Shown piece after piece: positions 1 to 11,500 of a DNA stretch of 64,000 nt (the first letter of the stretch is position 1; every line of letters begins with the position of its first letter). The notes beneath the pieces are model-generated. The model made no database searches. It was not told the origin of the DNA and worked only from the letters and a program-made list of their open reading frames with translations. The DNA is from Phymatolithon calcareum. Taxonomy: Eukaryota; Rhodophyta; Florideophyceae; Hapalidiales. The DNA is taken from the NCBI GenBank assembly GCA_977006965.1, contig OZ345371.1, positions 2,170,001 through 2,234,000 of the forward strand, written 5' to 3'. Made by a program: the position numbers and the translations under genes.

Positions 1-110
1 TTGGAAACCAGCTTGTTTTTTCAGTGAAGAAAATTCATTCCCAGCTCTTCCTGAGAGACCGGGGACACCCTTAGAACATTCTCAAAAAATAGAATTTTGT
101 CTTGCCCTAT

Positions 111-288
111 ATGTCATCCCTAGGGATGACATCAGACTCTATGTCTTCAGTGGAAATTACTTCGAAATTGCGAGGGAAACAAGTGGAAAATAAAGATTTC
201 GTACGAGTGTCCTATCAAAACTGCTATGTCATCCCTAGGGATGACATAGAGCAATCAATATTCTATGTCATCCCTAGGGATGACATAG
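111..288. repeat. Three copies of a 22-26 bp perfect palindrome
   Basis: The same perfect palindrome, built on ATGTCATCCCTAGGGATGACAT, occurs at 111-132, 224-249 and 263-288. In the last two copies it is extended by two bases on each side to CTATG...CATAG. The copies are in a non-coding stretch and the short open frame that runs over them is a by-product of the repeats. Dyad symmetry centred on CCTAGG could be a protein-binding site or a small hairpin element. I do not recognise a family. Confidence 0.9.
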
Positions 289-367
289 AAGCAATCAGTT
301 GCAAGAGGAAGCCGATGTCTACCCCCTCAGCGGTTGACAATGCATCAAGCGTTCGACAAAGGTACTA

Positions 368-424
368 CAACTTGGCAGTCGTCACATCTGTGGTAGTACC
401 ACAGGTGTGACGACTGCCAAGTTG
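368..424. repeat. 57-nt near-perfect palindrome at the edge of element A
   Basis: Two 28-nt arms surround a single central base (396), with one mismatch between the arms. Each arm contains the 17-nt sequence that also ends the CAGTC-rich array near 14,819. The palindrome therefore looks like two transposon termini placed head to head, the right-hand one being the left terminus of element A. Confidence 0.85.
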
Positions 425-660
425 ACTGCGTCTAGATAGTCGAATGCTTACAGCAGTCTCTCGAGGACTGGATAGAAATAGTTTACTGCTGAAGGTTCCA
501 CGGCAGTAGATTGAAGCTGCCAGGACGACTGGAAGTGCCCGACTGTCAGTCATTTTCCAGTTGATCACAAAACTGCTTACATAGTCGCTACAAGGACTGT
601 TCGCCATGAGAGACTGTCAAAAACAGTCAAAATAGAACTGGTAGAACTGCTTACACTTCA
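400..660. repeat. Left subterminal array of CAGTC/GACTG motifs
   Basis: About a dozen copies of CAGTC, CAGTT, GACTG and variants occur on both strands in 260 bp (for example cagcagtctc, gaggactgg, gacgactgg, cgactgtcagtc). The density falls sharply outside. The array resembles the one at 14,520-14,819, and both contain AGTCGAATGC. Confidence 0.6.
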
Positions 661-1824
661 AAAGCCGACGCATCTCAGATTGGATCTCGGGTGATAGATC
701 ATCCATTGGTGAGCATTGTTCTGAGCGCTTCTGATCATCAAGGGAAGAAGAAAACATTTCTGGTTATTTTTCCATGTTCATTTCAGTCCTTACAGGTTGG
801 CGCCGAGCAAGACGGAGGATGCCAAGTTAAGCGAACCGATCTTTCTACACTCAGTTGCCGCGTGATTTCCGGGAAATTAGCTCTCAGAATATGGAAGACT
901 TTCTCTCGCTTCCTATGTCAATCTCTCCGTCATGCCACCAGAGTTCAGAATAGACCCGACTGGTAATCTGAGCAGCGTGGAGGTGGTGGGATTTGCCCAA
1001 GACCGTTATCAAGTACGTTCCTACGACATTCTATCTTCTCCGTGGATGCGATTGTGCGATCCCCGCCAACCCTCTGTACTATCGTGCTGTTCTGGTGTCT
1101 GCTTTCAATGACAGCCTCGGCTATATTAATATAGACACGCGCGCTGGTACTGGATTTAATCGTGCTGTTGTCAAGAAGTCTTTCGGAACTGCCCCGTGAC
1201 CATTCCTTTCTCTTACCAGTGCAGTATTTCCCTCCGCCTATCCCTGGGGGAGCACGGCGCGTAAATCGAACGAAAATCTTGGCGCCAAAAGACCATGATA
1301 GTGTGCCGGCTGAATATGATGCCGCTGCGGTCCTGTGGGTGGACCTGAAAAGTTAGTCGACCCATCAACTTTGGTCCTGCTTTTTCAAGCAATGGGCCGG
1401 ACCCATGGTGCACCGTCCTTCGGACTGGTCCATATCCGGCTCTTGCGCGGTCGATTGCTAGCTCCCAAGGCTAGGACACACGGGAGGTGCTGGATTGACC
1501 GTATATTGCATGACGGTCTATGACCGTGCATCACGTTGTATTGCGGGATGTATCGAATAAGGATTCAACTTTATAGCATACGACAAATAGGCGCGGAAAC
1601 ATTTCTGGATCTAGATTCTTCCATACTCGAGACATGTTCGGTGGCCATTTTTTCACTGGGGACCCGTAGTCCGAATGATAGAAACGCAGGATTCCCAGGA
1701 CGAACGTTTTATAATTGTAAAGCAACATGATATAGCTCCTCGGGACGCGCTAGTCAGAAAAGCGCGTGCGCCGCAGTATGATATGGTCCATCTATCCTTA
1801 CATGGTTGCGGGTAGCAATATAAT
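661..1824. other. No supported gene
   Basis: Several short open frames on both strands, none with a recognisable domain, codon pattern or splice-supported extension. The stretch at 993-1199 is the most protein-like (about 65 residues with mixed hydrophobic composition) and could be an exon relic inside element A, but nothing confirms it. Confidence 0.4.
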
Positions 1825-1834
1825 GAATTCTATC

Positions 1835-2883
1835 GAGGAAATTCACTACATGGCCACCAAAAATTGGCAAAATTCACTACATGGCCATCTCTAGCCATAT
1901 CTACTACTCACCCCTAACCAAGAGTACGATCATAACTCACTCTAGCCAAAACTACTACTCATCCGTTTGCCAAAGCAATCTATGGGACAGTAAAATTTAT
2001 TACGCGCGCTGCTCTCTACGCTTTAGATCCCCGTCGCAAGTAGCATCTCCGTCATCGCAGGCGGTAAGGTCGATAATCATGGACTGAGCCGCTTTGTCGA
2101 TATGTGTTCGTTTCGCCTCGACGACGTTGTGGATGTTGGGTCTCCCGCATGCCTGCGAAAAGTGATCAGTGTTTCCGCACGAGCAGTGACGGGCCCTCAT
2201 TTCGGACGGCAAGTTGGGCTTCTTGCGCTTGCGGCCCGGCTTAGCCACATGGTGAAACGGCACCAAATCATCCTGTCCGAGCTGGTCTCCAGTGCCTGCA
2301 ACACGCGTGATACTGCCCGCATGCTGTTTGGCCCACGTTCTGAACATCCATACGTCCCCGAAGCAGTGCTTGTTCCACGGGTCGAACGACACCCGATGTT
2401 GCAGTAAGCGCCTGGAAGCGTACAAATGTGCAGCGACGACGTGGCTACATGTCCTTAGGGCTCTTCAAGGCAAAGAAAGGTGAATGAAGCGCGGTAGTCG
2501 CTACTAGCTGCCACATAGAATGGTGTTTCTTCGATGCGAACAACACAGCTGAGCGCGCCACATTCGATGACCTCGGGCTCCACAAGCAGCTTCTCCGCTC
2601 GGACGACTTTTTCCTGGTGCTTTTCGTGTTGTAGGAGATCACGACCTTGACAACGTCGTCAAAGCTTGATCCAGCGTAGACGCCCACCTGTAGAACGAGC
2701 TTCTTCTTTCCATGATTTCGGAGTGGTTACTGCGGGAGTGTTGTGTATTGAGCGTTGCAGAGGAACACGACAACGTGCTTACAGAGCGCCGTCGTATTCG
2801 TAACGGATAAGTAGTATATTTGGCTAGAGATGGCCATGTAGTGAATTTTGCCAATTTTTGGTGACCATGTAGTGAATTTCCTC
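1835..2883 (-). mobile_element. MULE-type DNA transposon, non-autonomous, 1.05 kb
   Basis: Inverted terminal repeats of about 75 bp start with GAGGAAATTCACTACATGG at 1835 and end with its complement at 2883. They differ at very few positions. The element is flanked by an exact 10-bp duplication, GAATTCTATC, at 1825-1834 and 2884-2893. Long inverted repeats with a 9-11 bp target duplication are the hallmark of the Mutator-like superfamily. Only the C-terminal part of a transposase gene is left inside, so the copy is a deletion derivative. Its near-identical ends and intact duplication indicate a fairly recent insertion. Confidence 0.9.
2000..2425 (-). pseudogene. MULE transposase C-terminal remnant with zinc knuckle
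   Basis: The 141-residue frame carries a basic GRKRKKP stretch followed by HCSCGNTDHFSQACGRP, a CxC-x4-H-x4-C zinc knuckle. This arrangement, a basic linker and then a CCHC knuckle near the C terminus, is typical of Mutator-like transposases. The catalytic DDE domain and the SWIM-type upstream region are absent. The frame lies wholly inside the MULE terminal repeats on the minus strand and ends in a short acidic tail. A complete transposase would be several times longer, so this is a leftover of internal deletion and unlikely to be catalytic. It could still encode a small DNA-binding peptide if transcribed. Confidence 0.7.
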
Positions 2884-2888
2884 GAATT

Positions 2889-4063
2889 CTATCTTTCGTT
2901 TATCTGCATCCAGGGCAACACGTCAAGGATAAACAAAGGCTTTCCGTAGCGAACGACAATGTGGTCCAGGGAGCATTCCGCTGGCACGAGTAAGATACCA
3001 ATCTGAAAACTAGAAAAATAATTTGAGCATAGGTTAGCTGCTGTAGATAGGTTATATATGCTTCTTGTACAACACGCTTTTACTAATAAATGAATTTGGA
3101 CTCGGGGCACAGAAGTGCATGGGAAAGATGCGACGAACAATCTGAATATGACATTCAAAGCAATAGAGGAAGAGAATGGAAGAGTCAGTGACGAGATGAG
3201 CAAGGTATGTCACACACCCAACGGTAAGTATGTACACATCATCAGACCGGAAGATTATGTCTTGTTTCGGTAGTGGTACAGCCAGTGTGGACGTGAGCGA
3301 TAAAAGTTTTGTTCAAAAAAACCAGGTAAAGGCAATTAGACAGGTGAGTGATAGTTCCCGTGACATGAATGAGGTGATGACAACAAAACAGACAGAACGA
3401 CGTACCTGAAAAAGTTCGTCAACCAAATATTGATTTTGGGTACCGAGCTTCTGGGCATTACCGACGTGCAGTATTGGAAATGTTGAAGGAATCTTGAAGG
3501 CAAAGAAAGAATGCACTGATAGTCAGTCGAAAATTATTCTGAAGAGCTCGCTGCATGGAGAAGAGTTGCAATCATCATAGAAAAGAGCCATCCCGATAGA
3601 AAACGTACCATATAGCAAGACAGAGAACTCGAGTAACAGTTTGAAGAGGGACAAACACGGCGGCACTTCAACGGCTTGGAAATTTGACAGAGATATGATA
3701 ACCGCTTGTCGACACTCTACGACGCGCCATAGCATGAGTTGCTGCATATTAAAAGCGCAGCGAATTTTGTGCTAAAGCATGCCATGATAAGAGACCTGAC
3801 GAAGAAAATGAGAACCAAAGTTCTATCGACTGATATTTCTTCATATGGGTTGCCTCCCCGTTTGTGATCTTTCACAGGGCGGCAACAGAACAGACAAGGA
3901 TCCACAGTGCACCACATCGATCGAGTGTTTTCGATACCTCCTTGGTATAACTGGTCGACCTCTTCAAGTTGAGACTTGTACAACATTCTCCTGCTCGATT
4001 TCGAGCCTTATATAAGCCCATTGACGACGGCGGCGGCGATCGCGCGATCTCCCTCAGGCGCAC
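2889..4063 (-). CDS. Candidate spliced gene of unknown function
   Basis: Consecutive minus-strand open segments are separated by plausible introns. One clear candidate exon is 3492-3406: 29 in-phase codons with a good hydrophobic pattern, preceded by a pyrimidine-rich tract ending in AG and followed by GTACGT. The last segment (about 3002-2889) follows TTTTTCTAG/TTTTCAG and reads 38 residues containing LDHIVVRYGKPLFILDVLPW before a TAG stop. That stop lies inside the MULE target duplication, so the transposon landed exactly at the 3' end of this reading frame. Exon joins upstream of 3500 and between 3405 and 3002 are uncertain. I do not recognise the family. It may be a passenger gene of element A or a host gene. 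Confidence 0.35.
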
Positions 4064-4130
4064 TATGATACGCGAGTTCCGCTATTGCTCTACGTGAACG
4101 CACCCGCGGTGCAGCTCCATGCAATGATAA

Positions 4131-4174
4131 GCATGCTGCTAGCTGGGCCAGATCTGTCCCAGAGAGCAGCATGC
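4131..4174. repeat. Hairpin with 10-bp perfect outer arms
   Basis: GCATGCTGCT at 4131-4140 is the exact inverse of AGCAGCATGC at 4165-4174. Inside, CTGGG and CCCAG form a second short stem. Non-coding, between two candidate genes. Confidence 0.6.
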
Positions 4175-4268
4175 ATGGCATCGAAGACCCCGTCCAGACC
4201 CGTTACAAATTACAGTATTTGATAAATAATTATTTCATTGTGTCCTAGTCAAATGATTGGTGAATCGA

Positions 4269-4302
4269 TTTGAATTCCATAGTTCGAACTATGGAATTCA
4301 AA
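4269..4302. repeat. 34-bp perfect spacerless palindrome
   Basis: Every base from 4269 to 4302 pairs with its mirror position around the centre at 4285/4286 (central AGTTCGAACT). The surrounding sequence is AT-rich and non-coding, and no second copy is seen in the window. Confidence 0.9.
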
Positions 4303-4638
4303 GCCCATAGTTTTCCGTAGATCGATAGATGTATTCAATTATTCTAACTATTGAACCATTTCTCTCGCAGTCCTTGAAAGGACATTATTTTTTAAAATAT
4401 TCAATAAACATCAATTTTTGTAGCCACGAGGGTCCCAATTGTAATCAATATTTGATAGATCTCGTCTAGAGCGGAAGAGGGAAGCGTCTGAAGAGGTGGT
4501 ACTGTCGACTAGATCTGAGAAGAGTCCTCCGAACTATCTGCCTTGCGTCCACGCGGGGCGTTAAACCCGTCCCGCGGAGGCAACGCACATACGAGCCATC
4601 TTGTAAGAAACGCTTTGGCGATACCGCCGCATGAAGAA

Positions 4639-5943
4639 ATGGGCCATAAACGCAAACTTCAACAGTCTGGTTCATATGGGCCCGAATGGTATATTTTGCT
4701 TGAATTCCAGCCAGTGCACGTCCCTGTGCAACCCACTCTCTCAGGACAGTACTTCAACTCCAGCATAGATGAAGACACAGGCTCCCTCTCCTCTTCCGTA
4801 CAATCGTTTGAGCAGCCTCGTGGTCGAAAGCGCGCCCGGCTGGACGACGGTTCGTCACTGAAAAGAGGAGATTTTCCAGACACTCACACTGGGTCGGCTA
4901 GTCGATCAAGAGTTCCTCCGTGCGGACCAGCCGGCCGCGAGCTCAGAGCAGGAAAAAATGGATCTAGTGGTGTGGGAACCGTTCCGTATCTCATGTCCGA
5001 GTACCATGCAACAGCGATTAAGTTTCTTCGGCAGAAGGTGGCACAGAATCATGACGCATAGGCGCACGGAAACTTGGGCAAGGACACATTTAGAATTTTT
5101 TTCTGCATGAGTACAACGAGGCAAATTAATCAACTGGAACACCCCCCCCCCCCCAGACCCAAATGTGTTGCAGCAGCCTACGCAGAATATGAGTATGTAT
5201 TCATGAAATCGGAAGAAGAAGCTGCTCGTCAGCTAAACATTCCCGTAGACCTGAGCGCCCCGTGGAATATAGCTCTTGCGTATCACGGGAACATTATTCA
5301 ATCCCGAAAGATTTCGGTCGGTACACTACCGGTTCTAAGCGAGAACAGGGAAGACATAGAGAAATTGCAACGAGACTTCCCTTGTCTGCATGTCGATCTG
5401 AATTATAATGTGGAAGTTTCAGCTGGACGTGGAGAGCCACAGGATAGGCTGCCGTTTTTCTACAGGCGAATCGAGCGATTCAGCTTTCATGATCCTGCCA
5501 TTAAGGTCATGGTCGAGCAGTTCAAAGTGAAAGACACTCATGCTTCGGACTTCGTGCTGTGCTGCGTAAGACGCTGAAGAAGAGGCTTCTTCCAATTGAA
5601 GCTATTGCGCTTGGGAATGTGGCCCATCGAGGCAAGGGATGACGTTGATACCACCCGTTTGAAAGATCCGAAGCCTCGTGTTATAGGTGTTCCTGTCTCG
5701 CCAAGCGCGGCGCGCACAGCGAATTTGAAGAAAAAGCTTCAAATGGCGTTCTCTGAGTACGACCAGGAGACAATGCCCGCGCCAGCACCAGCGCCTCTTC
5801 TCACCATTCTAACAGAACATTCAGCGTCAGTTCCAGTCGTTGCAGTCCCTGAGAGATGCGAACCCGAATTGTCTTTTGGGGTAGCCACTGCCAACTATAG
5901 AATCCATGGGAGACTTGAGGGAGTCTCCCTGTTGCTCTCGTGA
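4639..5943 (+). CDS. Element A plus-strand gene, three open segments in one frame
   Basis: Open segments 4639-5061, 5074-5577 and 5596-5943 lie in the same reading frame, each closed by a single stop. Both interruptions can be removed by plausible introns: a GT at about 5036 with a TTTTTTTCTGCATGAG acceptor near 5111, and GTAAGA at about 5565 with an AG near 5637. The predicted product would have a basic, serine-rich N-terminal region (with KRARLDD and similar clusters suggesting a nuclear signal). A better ordered middle part follows (around YEYVFMKSEEEAARQL), then a Pro/Ala-rich tail. A run of 14 C residues near 5146-5160 may also disturb the frame. It occupies the position of the third gene of element B, but I see no sequence similarity to it. 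Function unknown. Confidence 0.4.
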
Positions 5944-6193
5944 TTTTCTTGTTGTTTTCTTTTCCATATTTTGTCCCCATATGTTGTCCCTTTTTATGTC
6001 ATGTCTTTTTCTCTCCGAAAACGTTGAACTGTTCTCTTTAAGATCGTTTCTCATGTCGCATTATCGTAATAGAGCTCTACGATCATTGAGAGCGAAGTAA
6101 ATTTGGAAGTTGTGTTGAACATTGGAATGAAATGATTTTACGGATGTCGAGAGTCTGTACGCCTGCGCGAAGATATTCCACAAGGGCAGCGTA
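5944..6193. other. Short spacer without recognisable content
   Basis: T-rich spacer between two convergent genes of element A; no repeat or motif seen. Confidence 0.4.
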
Positions 6194-7518
6194 TTATTCC
6201 ATGAGCGTTATTTTTGCTACCAGATAGTTCATACTGACATTGTTCAGCGGTGTACTGAATACCTCGTGGATGACTCTTGCTAATTTCTTGGCTCTGATCA
6301 CGACTGCGGCGAAGTTACATGTTACGGATCCAGGCGTGGAGCTTGCTGAAGTCGTTTCAATACCTCCGTTGTCCATTCTATCCCACCATATGCAAAACGA
6401 TGATCGCATTTCACTAGCTTTTGCGTCAGCTGTGTTTGGTCTCACCGGAACGAAAAAATCCGACTTTGGTTGGTTCTTGAACGTAAATCCGGATACCCAG
6501 GAACCGTGCCCGACGTCTTCAAACCACGTTAAATCATTCTGGTGCAGAGTCGGCACGAAGCCAGATCTTGGACAATGCGGAGTGCTGCAACCAGGAGAAT
6601 AGTGCGGGAGGATGGTAGTTCCACAAGAGAACTAATAACGTGGACAGAACGCAGCAGCCTGGAAATCGTACATATCTTTCGATGAACAGCATCCTCTCTT
6701 GTTTCAATACAGAGCTGTGCACAGATCTGAATATGTGTCGAATTCAATAGTCAGACGCTTGCAGTGCCATAAATCTGGAAACTTGAGGTGTTAATCAGAT
6801 GTAATGGCCCGACACACAGGTGGCGGTTCCGCAAGCAGTTTCAGTGCTAAGGTTTGAATGTCCTGCAAACAGCAGTTTATTGGGCCTGACTTCAGAAGAA
6901 CTGAAATTATAGAATTACCCTTGGTCAGTGCAGGAAGTCCTCACCCAAGCTCTACACTTGAGGCTTGAAGAGCTCTGGCTGCGCGAATGTGCGCAAACAT
7001 AAAAGTACGGGCAGATGAGCAATTTTCTTTCGTCTGCATGTGCATCAAAATAGCAATTTTCTCTGAGCTGACCAAGCCCAGCAACAGCTCAATTTGTCTT
7101 CGACGCGCTGGACATGCTGCGCTAGCCTAACGTGCGAATTTCGAAGCTTTTGAATTTCGGATTGTTCTTTCTGCACAGATGCTATTTCAGAGCTCATTCG
7201 CTCAATTTCTTCTTTCTTCTTCCATAATGTCATCGCCATTGAATTTAGAACGTCGACTCTTTCATGAATCGCAATGTTCTGTAAATGGTGGTTATAAATG
7301 CCCGGTTGAGCGTCTTGAGGGTCACGCTGTCCAGAGATAGGTACATCGCGCTGAGCAAGTCCAGTTGAAAACAAAGTTATTTCTTGATGTCCAAGAAAAG
7401 GCGAAACTCGCCGAGGAACCATTTCAATCTTGGAAGTAACAAAGTTGAATTCAGCTCTTCGGTTCCCTAAAGCTTGGGTCTCCGAGTTTCCTGCAAGAGA
7501 CCGCGAGTTTTGGCGCAT
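6194..7518 (-). pseudogene. Element A accessory gene (homologue of 31,340-32,635)
   Basis: Two minus-strand open segments, 7518-7045 and 6556-6194, belong together. The first encodes about 157 residues with a strong heptad-like coiled coil (KKKEEIERMSSEIASVQ and on). The second is related to the C-terminal third of the element B accessory protein. Both share a TLxQxxxxW...W.(S/T)GF block and a later AVV(I/V)R(A/S)(K/Q)KL...(D/E)VFST block. In both elements the gene runs opposite to the transposase and sits directly upstream of it. The part between 6557 and 7044 contains stops or unrecognised introns, so this copy is probably broken. The family is unknown to me. Conservation beside the transposase suggests a role in transposition, such as a DNA-binding or regulatory subunit, but that is inference. 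Confidence 0.55.
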
Positions 7519-8589
7519 ATCTGAAGTGGAATGCCTGATCTCTCCCCCGTTTTTGCGCTCCGTCAGGTCGTGGTGCTATTCGTACCATGTCCTTCATGCT
7601 TCAACGACTTCTGCTCTCCTCGGCTGTAAGTTGAGATCCTCTAATAAGTTCAGGCTCACTGACGACGTCTGTAACCGGCGTAGACGTTCGCACGTAGCCA
7701 AAACGACCTCGGCTCGTCCGGTGGAAATTGGACTCTTGCACTAGTACCAAGTACGCCGACGACGTTTTTAACGACTTCGCACGGACCTTGCGAGATCCAG
7801 AATTTGACTTCTACAAAGGAATAGGAAGCCTGTCCCGTACGAGCTTTGCGATTGACTACAGGGGACCCGAGCGTTTAATAATGGTCAAGTGTCACGTGTT
7901 AAGCTCGGGGTCCTCGCGCATCTGCCTTTTCTGAATCATGAAGTGTTTTGCTGTAATTGCGTAGATTCAATACGGTTAGTCCTGAGGTTGATCTCAGTGC
8001 ATCTTTCCAATGCATGCAGCTATACGTCAGCCTCTGTAGCATATTTACATATGACAAAAACTCAACAAGTCCTGGATGAGACTTTGCAGCATTTTTCCCT
8101 TCAAAAGAGAAACGGCATCGTGCTTCGCTCCTACGAAAGTCTTGGAAGTTACACTCACCCACGAACAGTCCACTTTACTCGCGCGATTGCCATAATACGC
8201 GATTACCGTCAGGCTATTAAGTGCAAGTTGCAAGCCGATCCTTTGGGAAGAGTATGATCATCGATCCTCCTCGGCAAAAAAGAGACGAAGCCGATTTACA
8301 TTCAACGATAATCATGCGGCCTGAAACGTTGCTCAGAGTTCACAGTTTTTTCGGACCGATTGTCCTGATTTTTCGGGTGCTGTTTCGACTCAGATGCGAG
8401 CCAATGTTATTCAGCCATCCCGTTGCACTTCGGCTCCACGCGAGTCACCTATTCCCGCTGAACCTGGACAATCTCATACTGACATTGTTCCGGATGTTGG
8501 TGAAAGGGATTCAGCACGACGGGATCTGCGCGCCTAGGCGCAAGAAGAACTATCTGGCGAAGATCGATTTGCAACTGGGCTGAACGTCC
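7519..8589. other. Intergenic part of element A
   Basis: Divergent spacer between the accessory gene and the transposase relic. Several short plus-strand frames occur but none aligns with element B. It probably holds the divergent promoter and decayed N-terminal coding sequence. Confidence 0.35.
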
Positions 8590-11500
8590 AACTCGCCGTA
8601 GACTTCATTGATGAGCCTACTGATGATACCACAGATGGCGAAAGTACCTCAATGACACTATTCCGTCCCGTTTCTGAATTGCAGGGCTCGGGCAGTGATT
8701 ACCTGAATGCTGAGCATCGCTCTGACCGCGCAAACATGTACCCCGCATCAGCAGGCTCAATGGTTGAATCGTAGATTGATGAACCAATTAGTCTTCTCAT
8801 CAATGACTGGCAAGTGTTGTGGGGACTAATTGTCACTAATGGGGGCTTGAAAATGACGAAGAGTCAGTATAAGGCAATGCGCATTCTGGCAGGCACATTC
8901 AGAAGACTTCCTTACCAAGACACTCGAAGCGGTTCTATAATCACGTGATGTTCTTAGAAAGCCAATGAATTGATCTTGTCCCACACTACAGCACACGTTT
9001 CAAGAAGTTCAAGCCTATCCTGAATCGAGAATTGTCTGTTCGAGGAGGGAAGAGTATGGTGGAAGTTATCGTACGGAAAGCTGGTGCGAGAGCCACATCG
9101 TACTCTTCAAGCCGAGTTCCTCTCGGTCCCTTGCATATTACACCACCTAGCGAGTATGCAAGGGCAGACGTGGCGTATGAACTAGTTTACGCCTTGATGC
9201 GTAGTACAAGCCTTTCTGTTGCTCCTGATTCAGATGTTTTCGTAGATCGCTGGCCCTTAATTGCCGCGAGACGTTAGTTCTACGGCCGTCCACAATTTGT
9301 GAGTGTTGACGACGGTACGGAACGGTATTCATCCCCGTTTCCAGAAAGTGGAGACACAATATCCATTGAAATTCTCGGCTCCTGCACTTTTCAGACGGAA
9401 CTGTCGGACAAATTTTGTCCTCCCACAAACGATGCCGGCACTGCGAGACTATGCGGAGAAATTGTGGACATATGGAGTGTCCATCACGCTAAGCGTCGAA
9501 CAGACACATCTTTTGCCAATACCCCCGCTTCTAACTTGTCCGCACTAGATATGGTGCTACTCTCGCGGCTTTAGTTTACGGAGTACTGCTCCCCGTCCGA
9601 AGCTGTACACGTCCAAATCCCGGATTTACCAATCGAAGAATGCGACACGTGCACTGAAATTGACGATGGGCCTTTTGCGGTTCCCAGTGGACAGAGGAAG
9701 AAGCGTGTGTCTCCAGAAATGCAAGAAGCTATTCTGTGCGCAACATGGCCATTAAAGAGTACAGGAGATGCATGGCTGAGGCGTGGAGAGGCTGGTCAAA
9801 ACCGCTTTTAAAGCCCGGAGATCTTGTCGCAATGCTGAAAGCTCCTGCACCTCTCCGTGGTTCTGGCGCGCGAATATTTCTCGTCAACCGATTCTGGACA
9901 GAGAAAGAAGAAAAGAGTCGGCATGTATTCTGGATTCGCGCAGGAATAGCGCGCGAGACGATATCATTGACGCCACCTCGAGGTTTAGTATTCATCTTTA
10001 TTTCGGACGACAACTTCTACCGTGACGCGAGCTGCGTTCTTCTGTTGTCGACTCCATCCCAAGTTCGAGGTCCCGTAAAGTTTCTCCTATCAGTAGCGAC
10101 GGCACTTTGGACAACGGAGAGTCCTATTTTATCTACAGGTTTCTCCTCTTTTGGGACAGATTCGAGATAGCAGCCGGAAAGTCCGCGTCAGGAGAGGGAT
10201 TCTACTTGGTTTGCATAAATCTTCCACCAAAAGCTAGATCCTCTTCATCTGCTATGCGTATTATCTGGCTCACACCGCCTGGTGTTAAAAGTAACGTTGT
10301 TTTAAAGCAGATACTAGATGGCATTCTGAAGGGAATTACTGACGGATTCCTTGATATTGATGCCAGAGGAAACTGCGTTCCTATCGTTCTTGACCTCGTC
10401 GGTTTCATAGGTGACACCCCGGCCCTTAACGCAACACTAGACGTTTTAGGGCATACTGTAAATGCGTGCTGCCACCTTTGCCGTTTCGTCCGTAGCTCTT
10501 CATCAATTCTCGGTAGCCGATATATCACCCCAACTTTTCGGGAGCTTGCATCAACGACCGCGCGAGGGCTATATCAGAACTGCGCAGTACGCGACAGTCA
10601 AGCGAAATCTGAAACATGTCGACTACGTGGAATGACTCGTTGCACAATTTTCGCTCCGCAATGCTTTACGTTAAGGGTGAGATCCCCACAATGCGAGGTA
10701 GTGTTCCTCTCTTGTCAGGTCTGCTTTACCCTTACCGTTCATGCCTTATCGCTCCTGATCATTTGCTTACTGGAAATTTCCGGGATTGTGTGAACACAGC
10801 GTACCGCCTTCTTCCTACAAAAAACACAGAAAGAGTACTGAAATCTCCATGATGGGTCTTCTCGCCGAATGTCATCTTCCCAACCAGAACAGATTGTTCA
10901 ACACTTATAAGAATGGGCTCTACTTTATGTCAATGACAGAGCTTTATGCGCTCTCTGTTGTTGCCCACCCAGTATTCATTCGGGTGGATGTCTCCCTCCA
11001 ATCCCCGTCGGGGAAGATTAGTGATTGATGCCACCTCTCTATCTCAGTTGTCATGTCCTGTTCGCCTCTCATAGCCAGGTTATGGAAACTAACAAAGTCG
11101 ACGAACACACAGCTCTTATCCCAAGACTTCATTCCGGCTGTAAAAAGTCAGACAATGCAGCATATCGACAAAGTCTTTCAGATGTGCACCATGTCCGATT
11201 CCAACTACAGATTGCTGGAAGGTACACGCATGAGCCGCGCATAGAGGGCAGAGTACCTCAGCGAACACCGGCAATGCGTGATCGCTATCAAGGCTATCGA
11301 TAAACCGAACATACACGGTCTCGGTTAGCTCGTCTTCTCAGTATTTCCGATGGTTGGAATTATTTCCAGAATAGGAGGGTTGGTTTTGGAAAAGACTCAC
11401 AAATCCTTAAAACGAGCCATAAAGCAGTCTAACAACAAGCAGGTGCAGCTTCAAGCAATTTCAAGTGCTGCTTTCGCGGACTGTCAGGGTCGCCTTACTA

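Noticed and set aside
102-410. Open frame of about 100 codons at the start of the window
   Set aside because: It consists of palindrome copies and non-coding sequence; repeats of the same peptide follow the palindromes.
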